Made by a program: the position numbers and the translations under genes
Notes under the pieces: generated by a model
Databases searched by the model: none
Told to the model about the DNA's origin: nothing
Seen by the model: only the letters and a program-made list of their open reading frames with translations
Assembly: GCF_963675165.1 (NCBI RefSeq)
Contig: NC_087380.1
Location: forward strand, 1,913,803 to 1,977,802
Length of the DNA stretch: 64,000 nt
Source: Halichondria panicea
Lineage: Eukaryota > Porifera > Demospongiae > Suberitida > Halichondriidae
Direction of reading: 5' to 3'
Shown here: piece after piece, positions 48,518 through 59,476 of the stretch
Numbering within the stretch: the stretch's first letter is position 1
Layout of the letters: the number at the start of each line of letters is the position of its first letter

Positions 48518-48910
48518 CAGGGGCGTAGGGAGGGGGAGGGCTTTGGGGGCTGGAGCCCCCCCTTTCTCTGCAAAAACTACACTAAGAGCCCCACCTTCTC
48601 TGATGAGTCTTCAGCCTGGGAATTACTGGTATAGATTAGTGGCAGACAAACAGCATGTCCAAGAGCTAGCTATACTATACTAGTAACTTTGATTCTTTAG
48701 TGCAACTAAGCTAGCTAGCTACGGCTAGCTAGCTAGCTTTAGCAGTATTATTAATTGAAGCAAGGTGTGGCTATTTCTTGCACATGTGCAATGAGTCATT
48801 AATTAGGGGGTGTGGCTTCCCGTCACCGGAATTTTCGGCGCTCCGCGCCAAGTAGTTTCTGGCCCGAACAGCTCAGCCCCCCCTTCCTCAAATTCCTGCC
48901 TACGCCCCTG
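48518..48910. mobile_element. 393-bp TIR element inside a sushi exon of gene F
   Basis: It begins CAGGGGCGTAGGGAGGG and ends CCTGCCTACGCCCCTG. AAAGA precedes it and AAAGATAA follows it, a possible short target duplication. The sushi sequence continues on both sides (ending LVNGGDME before, starting [12 protein letters not shown] after), so the insertion is directly exonic. Confidence 0.85.
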
Positions 48911-50564
48911 AAAGATAACAGACCAGTGAACACTGTGGCCACCTACACCTGTGACACTGGCTACACTCTCAATGGAGTCAGTACCAGGACTTGTGGGAGT
49001 GATGGAGTGTGGAGTGGATCAGATCCAACGTGTGAAGGTTGGTAGCAATACATTTACAGTCATGCACTCTGTGTTGAGCAATATTAATATTTCGAGTATT
49101 ATAACAAGTTGTTTTCACTTGGGTGTATACAGCCATTGAGTGTCCTCCTCTACCGACCATTACCAACGGTATGATCTCCTACTTTCCTGATGTCACCCCT
49201 GACTATGACCTGGGAACTAATGCAACCATCACTTGTGAGGCTGGGTTCTATCTTGAGGGTAATGAGGCACGAGTGTGTATGGATGATAATGGAATGGACA
49301 CAATTGGAGTGTGGAGTGGTCAGAAGCCAAGCTGTGTCCGTAAGTTTAGCAATTGTAGTGTGTGTTTTGTGTTTTGCTACAGAACATTTGCCACTATGTT
49401 AGTTTACTGTAATGCATACGTATAGTACTGTCACCTAGATCTCTGATTGTTTATTGGCAAGACCTATTCATGAACTGTATCATTTCCCCAGTCGCCCCTC
49501 CTCCTGTACGTCCAGTGTTGTTCCAACTCAGACTCACCAATATCAACAACTGTCCTGACTGGGTGGTGAGTGCTAAGAATGTCCTAAAGCTAAAGCAAAC
49601 TAATGATTTACTTCTCTCTCTACAGGACCAGGATGGGAAGTTAGAAACTGTAACGAATGCGTTTGCTGCCGAGGTAGAGAGTCACTGTGGGTGTGGTTTC
49701 TCAAGCATGGTCATGACTGCTCCCCGCTTCCGCTGCTTCCCTGGGTCGGACAGAACTCTCACATTCCGAGCCACTCTAACCGATTCCAAGCTCCTCACTC
49801 CCATACAAGACTGGATACAAACCAATGGATTCATTCCCATTCAGAATATACTGATTGAGGTGGACAAGTCTTGTCAGGTGCAGATATCTACAGCCTCGAA
49901 TCAAAGCCGTGTGTACATACTGTTACATGTACATAGGCCACATGCAGCTTACTCGCTTTTATTCGAAAACGAAACATAAAAAAATAGCTAGCCAACTTTA
50001 CCTTGTTGTGTTGGGATAAAAACAGTGCTATCTGAGTATACACAGAACGACAGACAGACTGACTGACCGACTATATACTATAAAACCCGTGGCTGGCGCC
50101 GCGGCACACCTCTGGTTAATTATGTATCTCTCTACTGTTCTGAATTTGTACAAACTACATTTCCCCTCCCCAGACATGACCTACCACCAGTGTCGCTAAA
50201 GGGTGTGGTCAGTACTGGTGAGATACAATCATACGAGATAATGGAAATGGGTCACGAATACGAGGAAGTGTCCAAGTTCCAACGAGCCGTTGGTGGAACA
50301 CTACCCTTATATACAACTGGCTCCGAAAGCAAGTATGTTATAAAAACTGAGTCACCACCACCCACTCCACCAACACCACCCACACCACAACCCTTACAAG
50401 CGTTTAAGGCTACCGGAAATGATACTGAGTTTACAGAGTGCGTTGCTTACAGCAGTGCACGACCACCCACAGTCGCCCCCCACATCCCACCAGCTTATGA
50501 ACTAATACCTATAACCCCCTGTATGCTACTGTTGACTATTTGCATATTGTATAATCTTGTCTAA

Positions 50565-52229
50565 TGTTTTTGCTTGCATGCATTTCATTTCATTTTGCAT
50601 GGCATTGTCGTCAATTTTACGCATCCTTGCTATTTGGACTCCACCCAACAACTGTGGATTATCATGCCATGCCGTTGAAGTGGTTGTTATTAGCCGCTAA
50701 AAACTCATAGCCTCAATCTACTTCAAGTCATATTTTATCTAGTATTTGAAAAGCCTTTCTGGTGATAAAAAGTAAATGTGTGGCGTGGTGTCAGAGGAAG
50801 ATAGTCATTGTCAATTAAAATTTGCTTCCGGAGAACTTCAAAATTGCATTTCGATCGTCTACTCTTTCTTTGTTACCTCCAACCACAGTAAAGTTTACTA
50901 GGGGGAGGTACTAAAAAAAGATTAGATGATAGGAATGCAATTAAAATGTCCTCCGGTATCCTCCTAGGCCTGGCGTGGTGGGTGGTGGTCATCTAGCCAG
51001 CTGATTTGAGAGAGGACGACCCTCGGAGAGTGGGAGGGGAAAAACCAGATACCACTATATATATGTACCGCTACTACCCACTGGTATAGGTAAAACTCAC
51101 AGCAAAAGTGACGGCTCGCGAGTACGAGTACAAATCTAACAGGTAGGATCATTGAGAATGTATAATAATATGAAACTGTGTCCCTCCTAGGGATCTTTGG
51201 AGTGTGCATTGTAATATGAGTTTTATACCACATGACTATTAGAAAACACAATAATTATTATATAGCACATACTAGATCTACAAGCTTACACTGCCCTTTC
51301 GGATGAACCCGGCCAAAGTTTGTATAGCCGACTATGCACTCAAGAGTTGACTCACGATAAGTATGTTTGGGCCAAAACAAACTTATCGTGAGTCAACTCT
51401 TGAGTGTAGTCGGCTATAAATACTGAGTATTCCTGTCAGCCCAACTTCTACCCCATTAGGCCAGTGTTCGTCAATGTCTTGTTTCTGGTTTGGAAATCAC
51501 CTTACCACTAGTGAGGGAGGGAGGTTATCATTATTCATTATTGTGACATCACTTCCTGTAAAACCCCATTTCCTGTTAATTAAAATAACCACACTGGATA
51601 TACAATAAAACCACAAATATGAAAAAGGAAAATCTTACCTAATCTTAGCCTCGGTCCCAGGCCGATTTTTTTTTAATAGAACAAAGTTGAAAAATACGTA
51701 GGCGACCTAGCGTTCAATTGGAGACGGATCGGCCTGGGATCGAGGCTAACCTAATCTATGCTGCAATCTATGCTATTTATCATGTGACACACCCACAAGT
51801 AGGTGTGGCTAATGAAAATAATGGAGTGATGTCATAATAATGAGTTTTTTGATGAGGCAGTGAAATTTGAGGAGGGAGGTAACCAGAAACAAGACATTGA
51901 TTAACACATTGGCCTTACTACCAATACATGTACTATTCTTAGGGCAGGTGCCCACATTGGTTTACCATTCCAACCACTGTAGACATACAGCTGTTTACTT
52001 AGTGTGCATGTGTGTGCTTGCTTTCAATCTGATAGGCTCAGTGTTAGTGAGTTGTTGTGTTGTCCTGAGGCAAGCACCTTTCAATAGCCTAGGGCTGTGA
52101 TAGTTTAGGAACTCTAGCAAATGGTGCATGTTGCCTTTGATTGTCAATCTGTGTGAAATACCTTAGTACTGAGTGATGTTATCATTGTACAATCATGATG
52201 CAAATCATAAGTATTAACCCACCCCCCAC
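50565..52229. other. 3' flank of gene F with palindromic insertions
   Basis: The first part duplicates the gene A and C flanks. A near-perfect hairpin lies at 51,331-51,418, with ACTCAAGAGTTGACTCACGA mirrored by TCGTGAGTCAACTCTTGAGT. A TIR pair, TGTCTTGTTTCTGGTT (51,476) and AACCAGAAACAAGACA (51,881), encloses a smaller pair with GCCTCG(G/A)TCCCAGGCCGAT-like ends (51,650-51,749). No gene seen. Confidence 0.6.
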
Positions 52230-52767
52230 CTCAGGAAAGATAGTTCTCGAGACATGCTCACAACGGGACCTTCCTGGTTTGACCCAGCGTTGCCTATTGC
52301 CACACACACACCATTGACTGTGTAAGTATATAGGTTCATGCATGTAGCTGTATATAGTGTCTGCATGTCTTCATACACGTAGAGGCTAGCAACGTGCAAG
52401 TGCAGATAGCCCTAAATTGGTACTGTACAATGCTGACTGTATACTGTTTTCAACCCTGCCATTTGACGTCAATAGCTTATTGTGTACATGCATACAAAGT
52501 CTTGCATTATGAAGATTATTATAATTATTTGGGTGACTATAATTATTTACATTGGTCATTCCCCCATGCAGAGATGGAGGCAGGTTCAAGAGGATCCCCG
52601 TGTACAGAGACCCTGCTGGGGGGTACGGATTTGCATCACCATTCGAATTTGACTCTCTGCTCAGTTTAGTTCTGTACTATTCCACCAACACGATGGAGAA
52701 ACACAACCCTGAACTGGAGACAATGCTTAGATACCCTGCATTCCATGTGGACAGGGGCCGGAACTAG
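52230..52767 (+). pseudogene. Split SH2 copy 6, upstream of gene G; C-terminal exon intact
   Basis: The FLVR exon (about 52,236-52,322) is dead: the TGG of RWFS is TAG, and the FLVR arginine codon is TGA. The second exon, 52572-52767, is fully open: DGGRFKRIPVYRDPAG, GGYGFASPFEFDSLLSLVLYY, EKHNPELETMLRYPAF and a stop TAG at 52765-52767. Similarity: the GYGF.SP...DSL..LV..Y..N....HN..L...L.YP pattern matches the C-terminal half of p85 SH2 domains, which read GYGFAEP and LNVTLAYP in the corresponding places. To join the FLVR exon in SH2 frame, the second AG of CAGAG must be the acceptor. Two explanations remain: a terminal exon still in use, or a slowly decaying relic. Confidence 0.7.
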
Positions 52768-52905
52768 CAGCTGTACAGTATTGTATGTGTATTATATATA
52801 CACTTTTGATGTGTGGAAATTCATTGCAATGATAATTTCAGACTTCCTGTTGTCACTGATCACTATTAAATTGGAGTACATGTAGGCATGCATGCATGAA
52901 GAAGC

Positions 52906-55900
52906 ATGAAGAAGTTACAAGGTGACTGTGTCTCTTGGCTGGTCCTTTTGACTGGAGCTGCTCAGCTCTTACTAGTGTGTGGAGAGGGTATGTTTTACTT
53001 GTGCATGACCTCTGCTAGCAAGATTGACTATTGGATTCCATACAATCTCTTCCATACTGAGGTAGCAATCTGTTCTGACCTCACTCTCACCAATGGAAAC
53101 ATTTTCTACACTGCTGGATCCCCTGACAACAGATCTCTCTATTCTGGAGCTACCTACACGTGCAATCCTGGCTACACTCTCATTGGAGAGAGCACCACCA
53201 GGACTTGTGTGAGTGGAGGGATCTGGAGTGGGTCACCTCCAACTTGTCATAGTAAGTTCTATATAATTGTTAGATACTGTTTTTTGGAGGTGTTTAGGGG
53301 TTAGAAGCCCAAAGGCACTGATTTAATATCCCAAGCGGTAGCGATGGGTATAATTATATAGAGTAAGTAACCCATTTTCGCCAGACACCTATAATCGGCG
53401 GCTATTGCACGAAGCACAAGACCATTTTGCACAAAACTTAACTACATGGACCTACAGATGGGTAAGAAAGTAACAGCTCCCAAAAATTTGGAAAGAATAA
53501 CTTGCTTGCGGACGGAATGGTGGTCATGAGAAGTGAGCTGCCGAATGTATCGATTAGGCCACTCCAAATGAGACTGTAGTTTCCCGTCAGAGACTCTAGT
53601 AAATTATATGCGGGTGTGAGCATAATGAACTCATTATAAATGTGTTGCGTCATGAATGGCTGCATTAGCAGAGCCTTGCAGCTCTCTTCTCATTCTTGCA
53701 GCTACCAATAGCTAGCATTCGAGTGATGGTAGCACTCCTAGTGGTCTGTGGGGTCAATGTCAACGTATGTTCTGTAGTTGCACATGCATCCATGTCACAT
53801 GATTGCATGCAAATATATACAGCTGTGGACTGTAGCACTCCTCCATCTATTACCAATGGATCTCCTGGGATACCAAGGAACACAACATTCACAGGGACAG
53901 TGACCTACAGCTGTAATGATGGCTATGCACTCTTTGGGATGGCTACAAGTACTTGTCAAGCAAGTGCAACCTGGAGCAGACCACCAGAATGCAGAGGTAC
54001 GTGTGCATATTCATCATTGGGTACATAACATGCATGCACCATACTCTAACACAGGTGTCCACATTGGTGGTATCCAATCTGGTGTGCCCATCTTAATTGG
54101 AGGTTCTGTTACTATCAGCTGCACCACTGATTCTCCTGCTGACTCAATAATGTTGCTCCAAGATGACCAACCTCTTCATGAAGCTCAACAGTCATCAACC
54201 ACCACCTTGATGTATACTAGTTCTTTTGTGTCTGACAGCATTCATCGAAACACTTTCAAATGTGAAGCACTGCTAACAGAGAGAACATATTCTTCAGATA
54301 CTGCCTTTGATATGGTTACCATTTCCATAGAATGTAAGTAATACAGCATATGTATGTGTATGGACTTAATTTCCCCACAGTTCCCCAACAACCTATTACC
54401 GCTATCATTAGAACATCTAGCCCATCAATTCCACAAGTTGGAGAGCCGTACAGTCGAATTTGCACTGTGTCTAAATTTCCTGGACTAGCTCACACACCAA
54501 CTGCACAATGGCTCAAGATTTCCACGGGGACTGAAAGAATCGGCATGCCCACTCCTAATGAAGCTGCTCTTGAGTTCTTTCCACTGAGAACCTCAGATGC
54601 TGGTAGATACCGTTGTCAGGGAAACCTCAATACTACTGTTCGCTCTCAACCTCTTTTAAACAGTAGCGATTTCGATTTAATTTCTCAAAGTAAGTCAATC
54701 TTTGTAGGCTATATGAATATTGTATTGCACTCATGTTTTTACAGTACCAGCACCAACAGTGATAATCACAAGGTCTCCCTCTGATTTATTTTTGTTTGCT
54801 AACCTCAGTGTGGTAACATTTACATGTCAAGTGTCCATACATACAAGCATCGATACTCCTGTCAATCTGAGCTTGACTTGGACTCGTGAGGTTTATAGTG
54901 ATGAAGATGATACAACCACTGAAGTGATCATGGTGAATAGTACAACCAAAGTAATCGAGAGAAGATGGACCTTTAATGATTTAAGTTCAAAAGACCAGAG
55001 AGTGACTTGCAATGGAACAATTAGTTCAGCTATCAGTTTTATTCGAGGCAATAGCAGTACGGCTGATGACATGTTATCTGTTGCTGGTGAGTTGCCATCT
55101 TCATAACCTATGATAATTGAAGTGAACACTTTCTATTTCAGGTGTGTTTCTTGTGTTCAACAACAGTGTACTGGACAATACTACCTCTGTACTAGCGAGG
55201 GACTTACGTGTCATACAGTGTCACTCTGACAAGACAGATACATTCAATGAAGACCAACACGGATGGACTTTTCCTAATAGCACCAAGATTACCAACATCA
55301 GCACACTGGCTGTTGCAACACGGGAAGGAGGACACCTGGCACTCACTCGAGTGGGAAACAGTTCCTTGCCAGCTGGAGAGTATTGTTGCAAGGCTCAGGA
55401 CGCCAGGGAAACCAGCCACACCCTCTGTGTGCATGTGGAGCCAGGTGAGGGTGAAGGTAGATGTTATGTCATCTAATCTGTAGTGCAGCTAGTAGCCATC
55501 TAATTGCTCTGGGAATTAATGTGAGCTGGCACATGTGTAACCAACTCCTAGATGTAACTAACTATAGCGATGACTACTTCTAGTTACATAGCCCTAGCTA
55601 TACGCTCTATTTACTATCCACAGAACCAAGTCCCAGTGGCAGTGTCATGATTGGAGGGATAGCTGCTGCGATTGTAATTTTGGTGGTTGCTCTACTGATC
55701 ATCATTGGAGCAGTTATTCTCATTGTTGTCAGGTAAGTAAACATTGTAAACTAAGTCCTTTCTCTGGGAACCAGTCACACCCTCTGTGTGCATGTGGAGC
55801 AAAGTCGCTCAGTGTTGTTAAGGGCCCGATTGGTCGGTAGAGTGGTAGGAGGAGTGGTCATTGTCCTTATCCTTGGGGTTGTTGTCATAGTGATAGCTAA

Positions 55901-56315
55901 TTTTGTGTTTAAGAGCAGAAGAGAGAAGCTTACTATCAACAAAACAACAAAATAAATAGATGAATGTTTTATATGTTTATATTGCTGAATTCTGATACAC
56001 TTTCCTCTCTCCCCCAGATGTAACGTACCACCAGGGTCGCTAAAGGGTGTGGTCAGTACTGGTGAGATACACACATACGAGATGATTGAAATGGGTCACG
56101 AATACGAGGAAGTGTCCAAGTTCCAACGAGCCGTTGGTGGAGAGTATGAGATCATTGGAGCACCCTCACAGACAACTGGCTCCAAGAGTAAGGCTGTTAT
56201 AAAGACTGAGCCAATACCACCCACTCCACCACAACCTTCACAAGCAACTGGAAATGATATTGAGTTTACAGAGTGCGTTGCTTACATCACGACCACCCAC
56301 AGTCGTCCCCCATAG
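52906..56315 (+). CDS. Gene G: receptor with two sushi and four Ig-like domains, new transmembrane exon and YEMI/YEEV/YEII tail
   Basis: Exons: signal 52906-52987; sushi 53066-53251 and 53823-53996; Ig-like 54055-54333, 54381-54689 (SDAGRYRCQG, the classic Ig Y-x-C), 54745-55086 (VTFTCQV, SLTWTRE), 55142-55444 (GWTFPNS, GEYCCKAQ); transmembrane 55624-55732 (GGIAAAIVILVVALLIIIGA); tail 56018-56315. The lengths sum to 2,082 bases: 693 codons plus stop, with every phase matching. The membrane exon replaces the usual SEA-like plus Gly/Val helix exon of the array; it is phase 1 in and phase 2 out, so the standard tail still joins. The tail has TYEMI, EYEEV and EYEIIGAP. No internal stop, so probably functional. 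Role inferred: Ig/sushi recognition receptor. Confidence 0.85.
55624..55732 (+). CDS. Alternative transmembrane exon of gene G
   Basis: Encodes EPSPSGSVMIGGIAAAIV, then a hydrophobic run of about 23 residues ending ILIVVR. It is not similar in sequence to the [10 protein letters not shown] helix of the other receptors and has no paralogue elsewhere in the window. Confidence 0.85.
55769..55955 (+). pseudogene. Decayed ancestral Ig-end/transmembrane exon of gene G
   Basis: Reads TLCVHVEQS(R)SVLL directly into GRVVGGVVIVLILGVVVIV and [10 protein letters not shown], then AACAAAATAAATAG. The array's usual donor AAA|GTGAGT has become AAATAAA, giving a stop. An internal deletion joined the Ig end (compare gene I 63,340-63,380) to the helix. 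It lies downstream of the replacement exon and is skipped in the reading given for gene G. Confidence 0.75.
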
Positions 56316-57399
56316 CCCACAGGCTTATGAACAAATACAGCCGTTGATGTTGACTGCTTACATATTATATGTGTACCTGTACATAATTTGTGCATATATT
56401 CGTGAAAACTCTGATAACGAGTGCAAGCGTTTTGCTTTGCTCATGTGTTAGCTATAACTATTATTACTTCTTGCTTTGTATATTTATTGTGTTTGCAATT
56501 GTTGACATGAACCCACACAGTCAATATCATAATTATAGAAGAGGAGTTTAGTTGAAACAGATGATGCGAATTATCTTCAAAGATAGATCTATACTGAGTA
56601 GACTCTCGCTCTTCCGGCTTTCTGAACTGCCAACATGAGTCAACCTATTAGTTCTGCTGATAACACACTACAAACCAGCTGATATATAGCCATTACCCAG
56701 AATACCACCTCCGAACAGCGTTGAATGCGACCTATATGCTCTACCGGCTCGGCTCGTATACACTAAAGGTATTTGTCACTCTCATTACTGTACATGTCAT
56801 TCTCTATATTAAACATTTACCCCATGGGGGGTCTCGGAATATATTTTTGATTTTAGTTCATCATGTGTCCGTTAGTTCATGTTCGAAGATCTTTGGTCTG
56901 CATTTGCATTTATGGCATCACCAGTTCTTCGTGAATATGAATATGACGAGGTTTCCTCATTGTACTATGTTTAGTAGCCATTCCCACCACGTGTGTATAT
57001 CGACACATTGGTATCATGAGACGATAGCTTTGACATTCAGTTGTGTGCTTAGAGGGAGTGGCGTGTGCTTGCTTTCAATACGATATAGAGTGCTTTAGTG
57101 TTTATTGTGAGCATTACTCGTTGTGTTACCCTGAGCATAGATAACAGAGACTGCTCTATTATCTACGCCCTGAGGCAGTGATTACCACCTCTTATAGAGG
57201 CCTTGTGATAGCTTAACAGCAAATGGTGCATGTTTTGCCTTTGCTCCAATATCAATCTGTGTTTGATATAATAGATCTAGAGATCTACTAACATGCAGAT
57301 CTATAGTGCCATGCATCTAACTTAAGACTATACTATAGTGCAGCAATCATGTACTTTGTTTTGAAGTCATGATTGTAATTATAACGAACCACCCCCCCC
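56316..57399. other. 3' flank of gene G
   Basis: No gene seen. 56,880-57,250 parallels the gene D flank (33,830-34,180). Confidence 0.5.
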
Positions 57400-57746
57400 A
57401 GAGATGGTTCTCAAGACATGCTCTGGTAAACCCAACAGGACCTTCCTGGTTTGACCCAGGATAATGTGGAGGAGTTTTCCACCTTGCCTTGTCACACACC
57501 ATTGTAAGTAAGGTTAGTTCATTGCTGTCTGTCATGTCTATCTCTTATCCCCCATGCAGAGACGGAGGCAGATTCAAGAGGATTTTAGTGAACAGAGATC
57601 CTGCTGGGGGGTACGGATTTGCATCACCATTCGACTTTGACTCTCTGCTCAGTTTAGTTCTGTACTATGCCACCAAGGAGAAACACAACCCTGAACTGGA
57701 GACAATGCTTAGATACCCTGCATTCCTTGTGGACAGAGGCCGTTAG
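57400..57746 (+). pseudogene. Split SH2 copy 7, upstream of gene H; C-terminal exon intact
   Basis: The FLVR exon (about 57,402-57,503) keeps RWFSRHA, but its FLVR arginine is a TGA and the frame between is altered. The C-terminal exon 57560-57746 is open: DGGRFKRILVNRDPAG, GGYGFASPFDFDSLLSLV, KEKHNPELETMLRYPAF, LVDRGR and stop. It has in-frame changes only (three codons fewer than copy 6), which is weak evidence for past or present coding constraint. Confidence 0.7.
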
Positions 57747-57900
57747 TAACTGAACTAGCAGCTGTACAGTATTGTATATGTCACTGTGTATGTGTAGGAT
57801 TCTCTTTCTGTGTATGTGGTGCATGTATATACACGTTTGATGTGTGGACAATTCAGACTTCCTGTGATTTGGAGCGTGCATGAATGCATGAAGACACAGC

Positions 57901-58800
57901 ATGAAGAAGTTACAAGATTACTGTGTCTCATCTTGGCTGGTCTTTTTGGCTGGAGGTTTTCAGCTCCTAGTAGCCTGGGTTTGTGTAGACAGTATGTTTA
58001 ACAGTTTCTTTTGTAACCTCTCCAACCACTAAGTATAAATGCTAGAGTCTCGTAAGCCAACCTGTGTCCGTAAGTATTTTATTTATACCATAGCAATAAA
58101 ATTATCTGTTACAAAGCAATTGTACAGGCTGTCTGTCAATGGTAGGTTTCGGAAGTAAATGAAATTTTGAGGATAATTTGGTACATTGGCAGTCTATCAC
58201 AAGTGTGCTTACAGTGAGAGTCGAACGTGTATCTTTGTTAATGGTGGAGAGACAATCGGGAGATTCAATGGAAGTGAACCAACTTGTGATCGTGAGTTGA
58301 TTGACTGCTATAATAAATTATTAATAAGCGTATTGTCCACAGGTATCACATGCTCTGCTCTCCCTGATGTTACGAATGGGACCATTGACTATACTCTAGT
58401 GAGATAACTGCACCATATGACTATGTAACAACGGCTACTTATCAATGCAAGGATGGGTATAGTCTAGCAAGTGGAGACAGAGTGAGGACCTGTACTGGTG
58501 ATGGTAGGAGCACAGTGGGAGAGTGGGATGGTGCTACTCCTCGATGTCCATGTTCGATTTATTATTGCAATTGGTCGTATCACATGACTTATACCACATG
58601 ATAGCTGTGGACTGTGAGATTCCTCCGCCTATTACCAATGGATCTCCTGGGATACCAACAACCACAACATTCACAGGGACAGTGACCTACAGCTGTAATG
58701 ATGGCTATGTACTTTTGGGGATTGCTACAAGTACTTGTCAGGCAAATGCAACCTGGAGCAGACCACCAGAATGTAGCACCATCGACATCGTGTAAGTGTT
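57901..58800 (+). pseudogene. Gene H: short sushi gene remnant
   Basis: Signal-like exon 57901-57991 (MKKLQDYC, then LVFLAGGFQLLVAW); half sushi exon 58193-58291; sushi exon 58343-58551 with two extra bases and in-frame stops; sushi exon 58605 onward, which lacks its usual donor (GCAGAG|GTAC). Its end runs into ACCATCGACATCGT|GTAAG, which looks like the end of an SH2 FLVR exon. No membrane or tail exon follows. Probably a leftover of a receptor deleted between the last sushi exon and the SH2 region. Confidence 0.65.
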
Positions 58801-58924
58801 ACCATGTAAATGTATACAGGCTAAATTGACTGTACACTGCTTTGAAACTAACGATTTACTTGAATTCTAAACGAATTATGCATCTGATTTTCGATCACTC
58901 TTTCCCTATTATCCCCCTATGCAG

Positions 58925-59118
58925 AGATGGAGGAAGGTTTAAGAGGATCCCTGTGTACAGAGACCTTGTTGGGGGGTACGAATTTGCATCACCATTCGAA
59001 TTTGACTCTCTGCTCAGTTTTTAGTTCTGTACTATGCCACCAACACGATGGAGAAACACAACCCTGAACTGGAGACAATGCTTAGATACCCTGCATTCCA
59101 TGTGGACAGGGGCCGTTA
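58925..59118 (+). pseudogene. p85-like SH2 C-terminal exon copy 8, upstream of gene I
   Basis: Reads DGGRFKRIPVYRDLVG and YEFASPFEFDSLLS; then an extra T in CAGTTTTTAG shifts the frame to a stop. The remaining KHNPELETMLRYPAFH codons and GGCCGTTAG (to 59,118) are intact in another frame. The preceding gene H exon is in compatible phase with its start. Confidence 0.7.
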
Positions 59119-59160
59119 GTAACTGAACTAGCAGCTGTACAGTATTGTATGTGTATAGTG

Positions 59161-59293
59161 TCAGAGGAGGTACGACATCCGCCTGCCAAAGGAAATGTTT
59201 TAGACACACATTCCTTATAGGTCAAGAATTCAATATAATAAGGAATGTGTGTGTTAAGACACGCGGATGACACGCGGATGTCGTACCTCCTCT
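59161..59293. mobile_element. 133-bp near-perfect palindrome
   Basis: The left side CAGAGGAGGTACGACATCCG is mirrored by CGGATGTCGTACCTCCTCTG. The inner parts ACACACATTCCTTATA and TAATAAGGAATGTGTGTG also pair. It lies between the SH2 relic and the gene I signal exon. A hairpin element or a former mobile element. Confidence 0.7.
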
Positions 59294-59476
59294 GGTGTAG
59301 GATTATCTTTATGAGTATGTATGTGGAGCATGTACATTTTTGATGTGTGGAAATTCATTGCAATGATAATTTCAGACTTCCTGTTGTCATCATATTAAAC
59401 TCAACCAAAAATTCATTTGAACTCTTGACTCAACTAATTTGGAGCATGCACCATACATGCACAAAGACAGCCAAGC

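Larger units (their letters stand above)
42766..50564 (+). pseudogene. Gene F: type-1 sushi receptor, broken by frameshift, transposon insertion and loss of the membrane segment
   Basis: Signal exon 42766-42872 has lost two bases relative to gene C, so MKKLNDCVSWLIFDW replaces the hydrophobic core. No Ig exon remains; 4.4 kb of mobile elements follow. Sushi 47279-47452 is intact. The next sushi exon (48448-49037) is split by a 393-bp element. Sushi 49133-49339, membrane-proximal 49492-49565 and 49626-49888 follow. At 49,888 (GATATC) the sequence jumps to what is intron in genes A and C (TACAGCCTCGAATC), deleting the membrane helix and donor; the frame ends at 49,979. The tail exon from 50174 still encodes SYEIM and EYEEV, but a one-base loss near 50,453 replaces its end with a hydrophobic extension to 50,564. 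It could at most make a soluble fragment. Confidence 0.75.
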
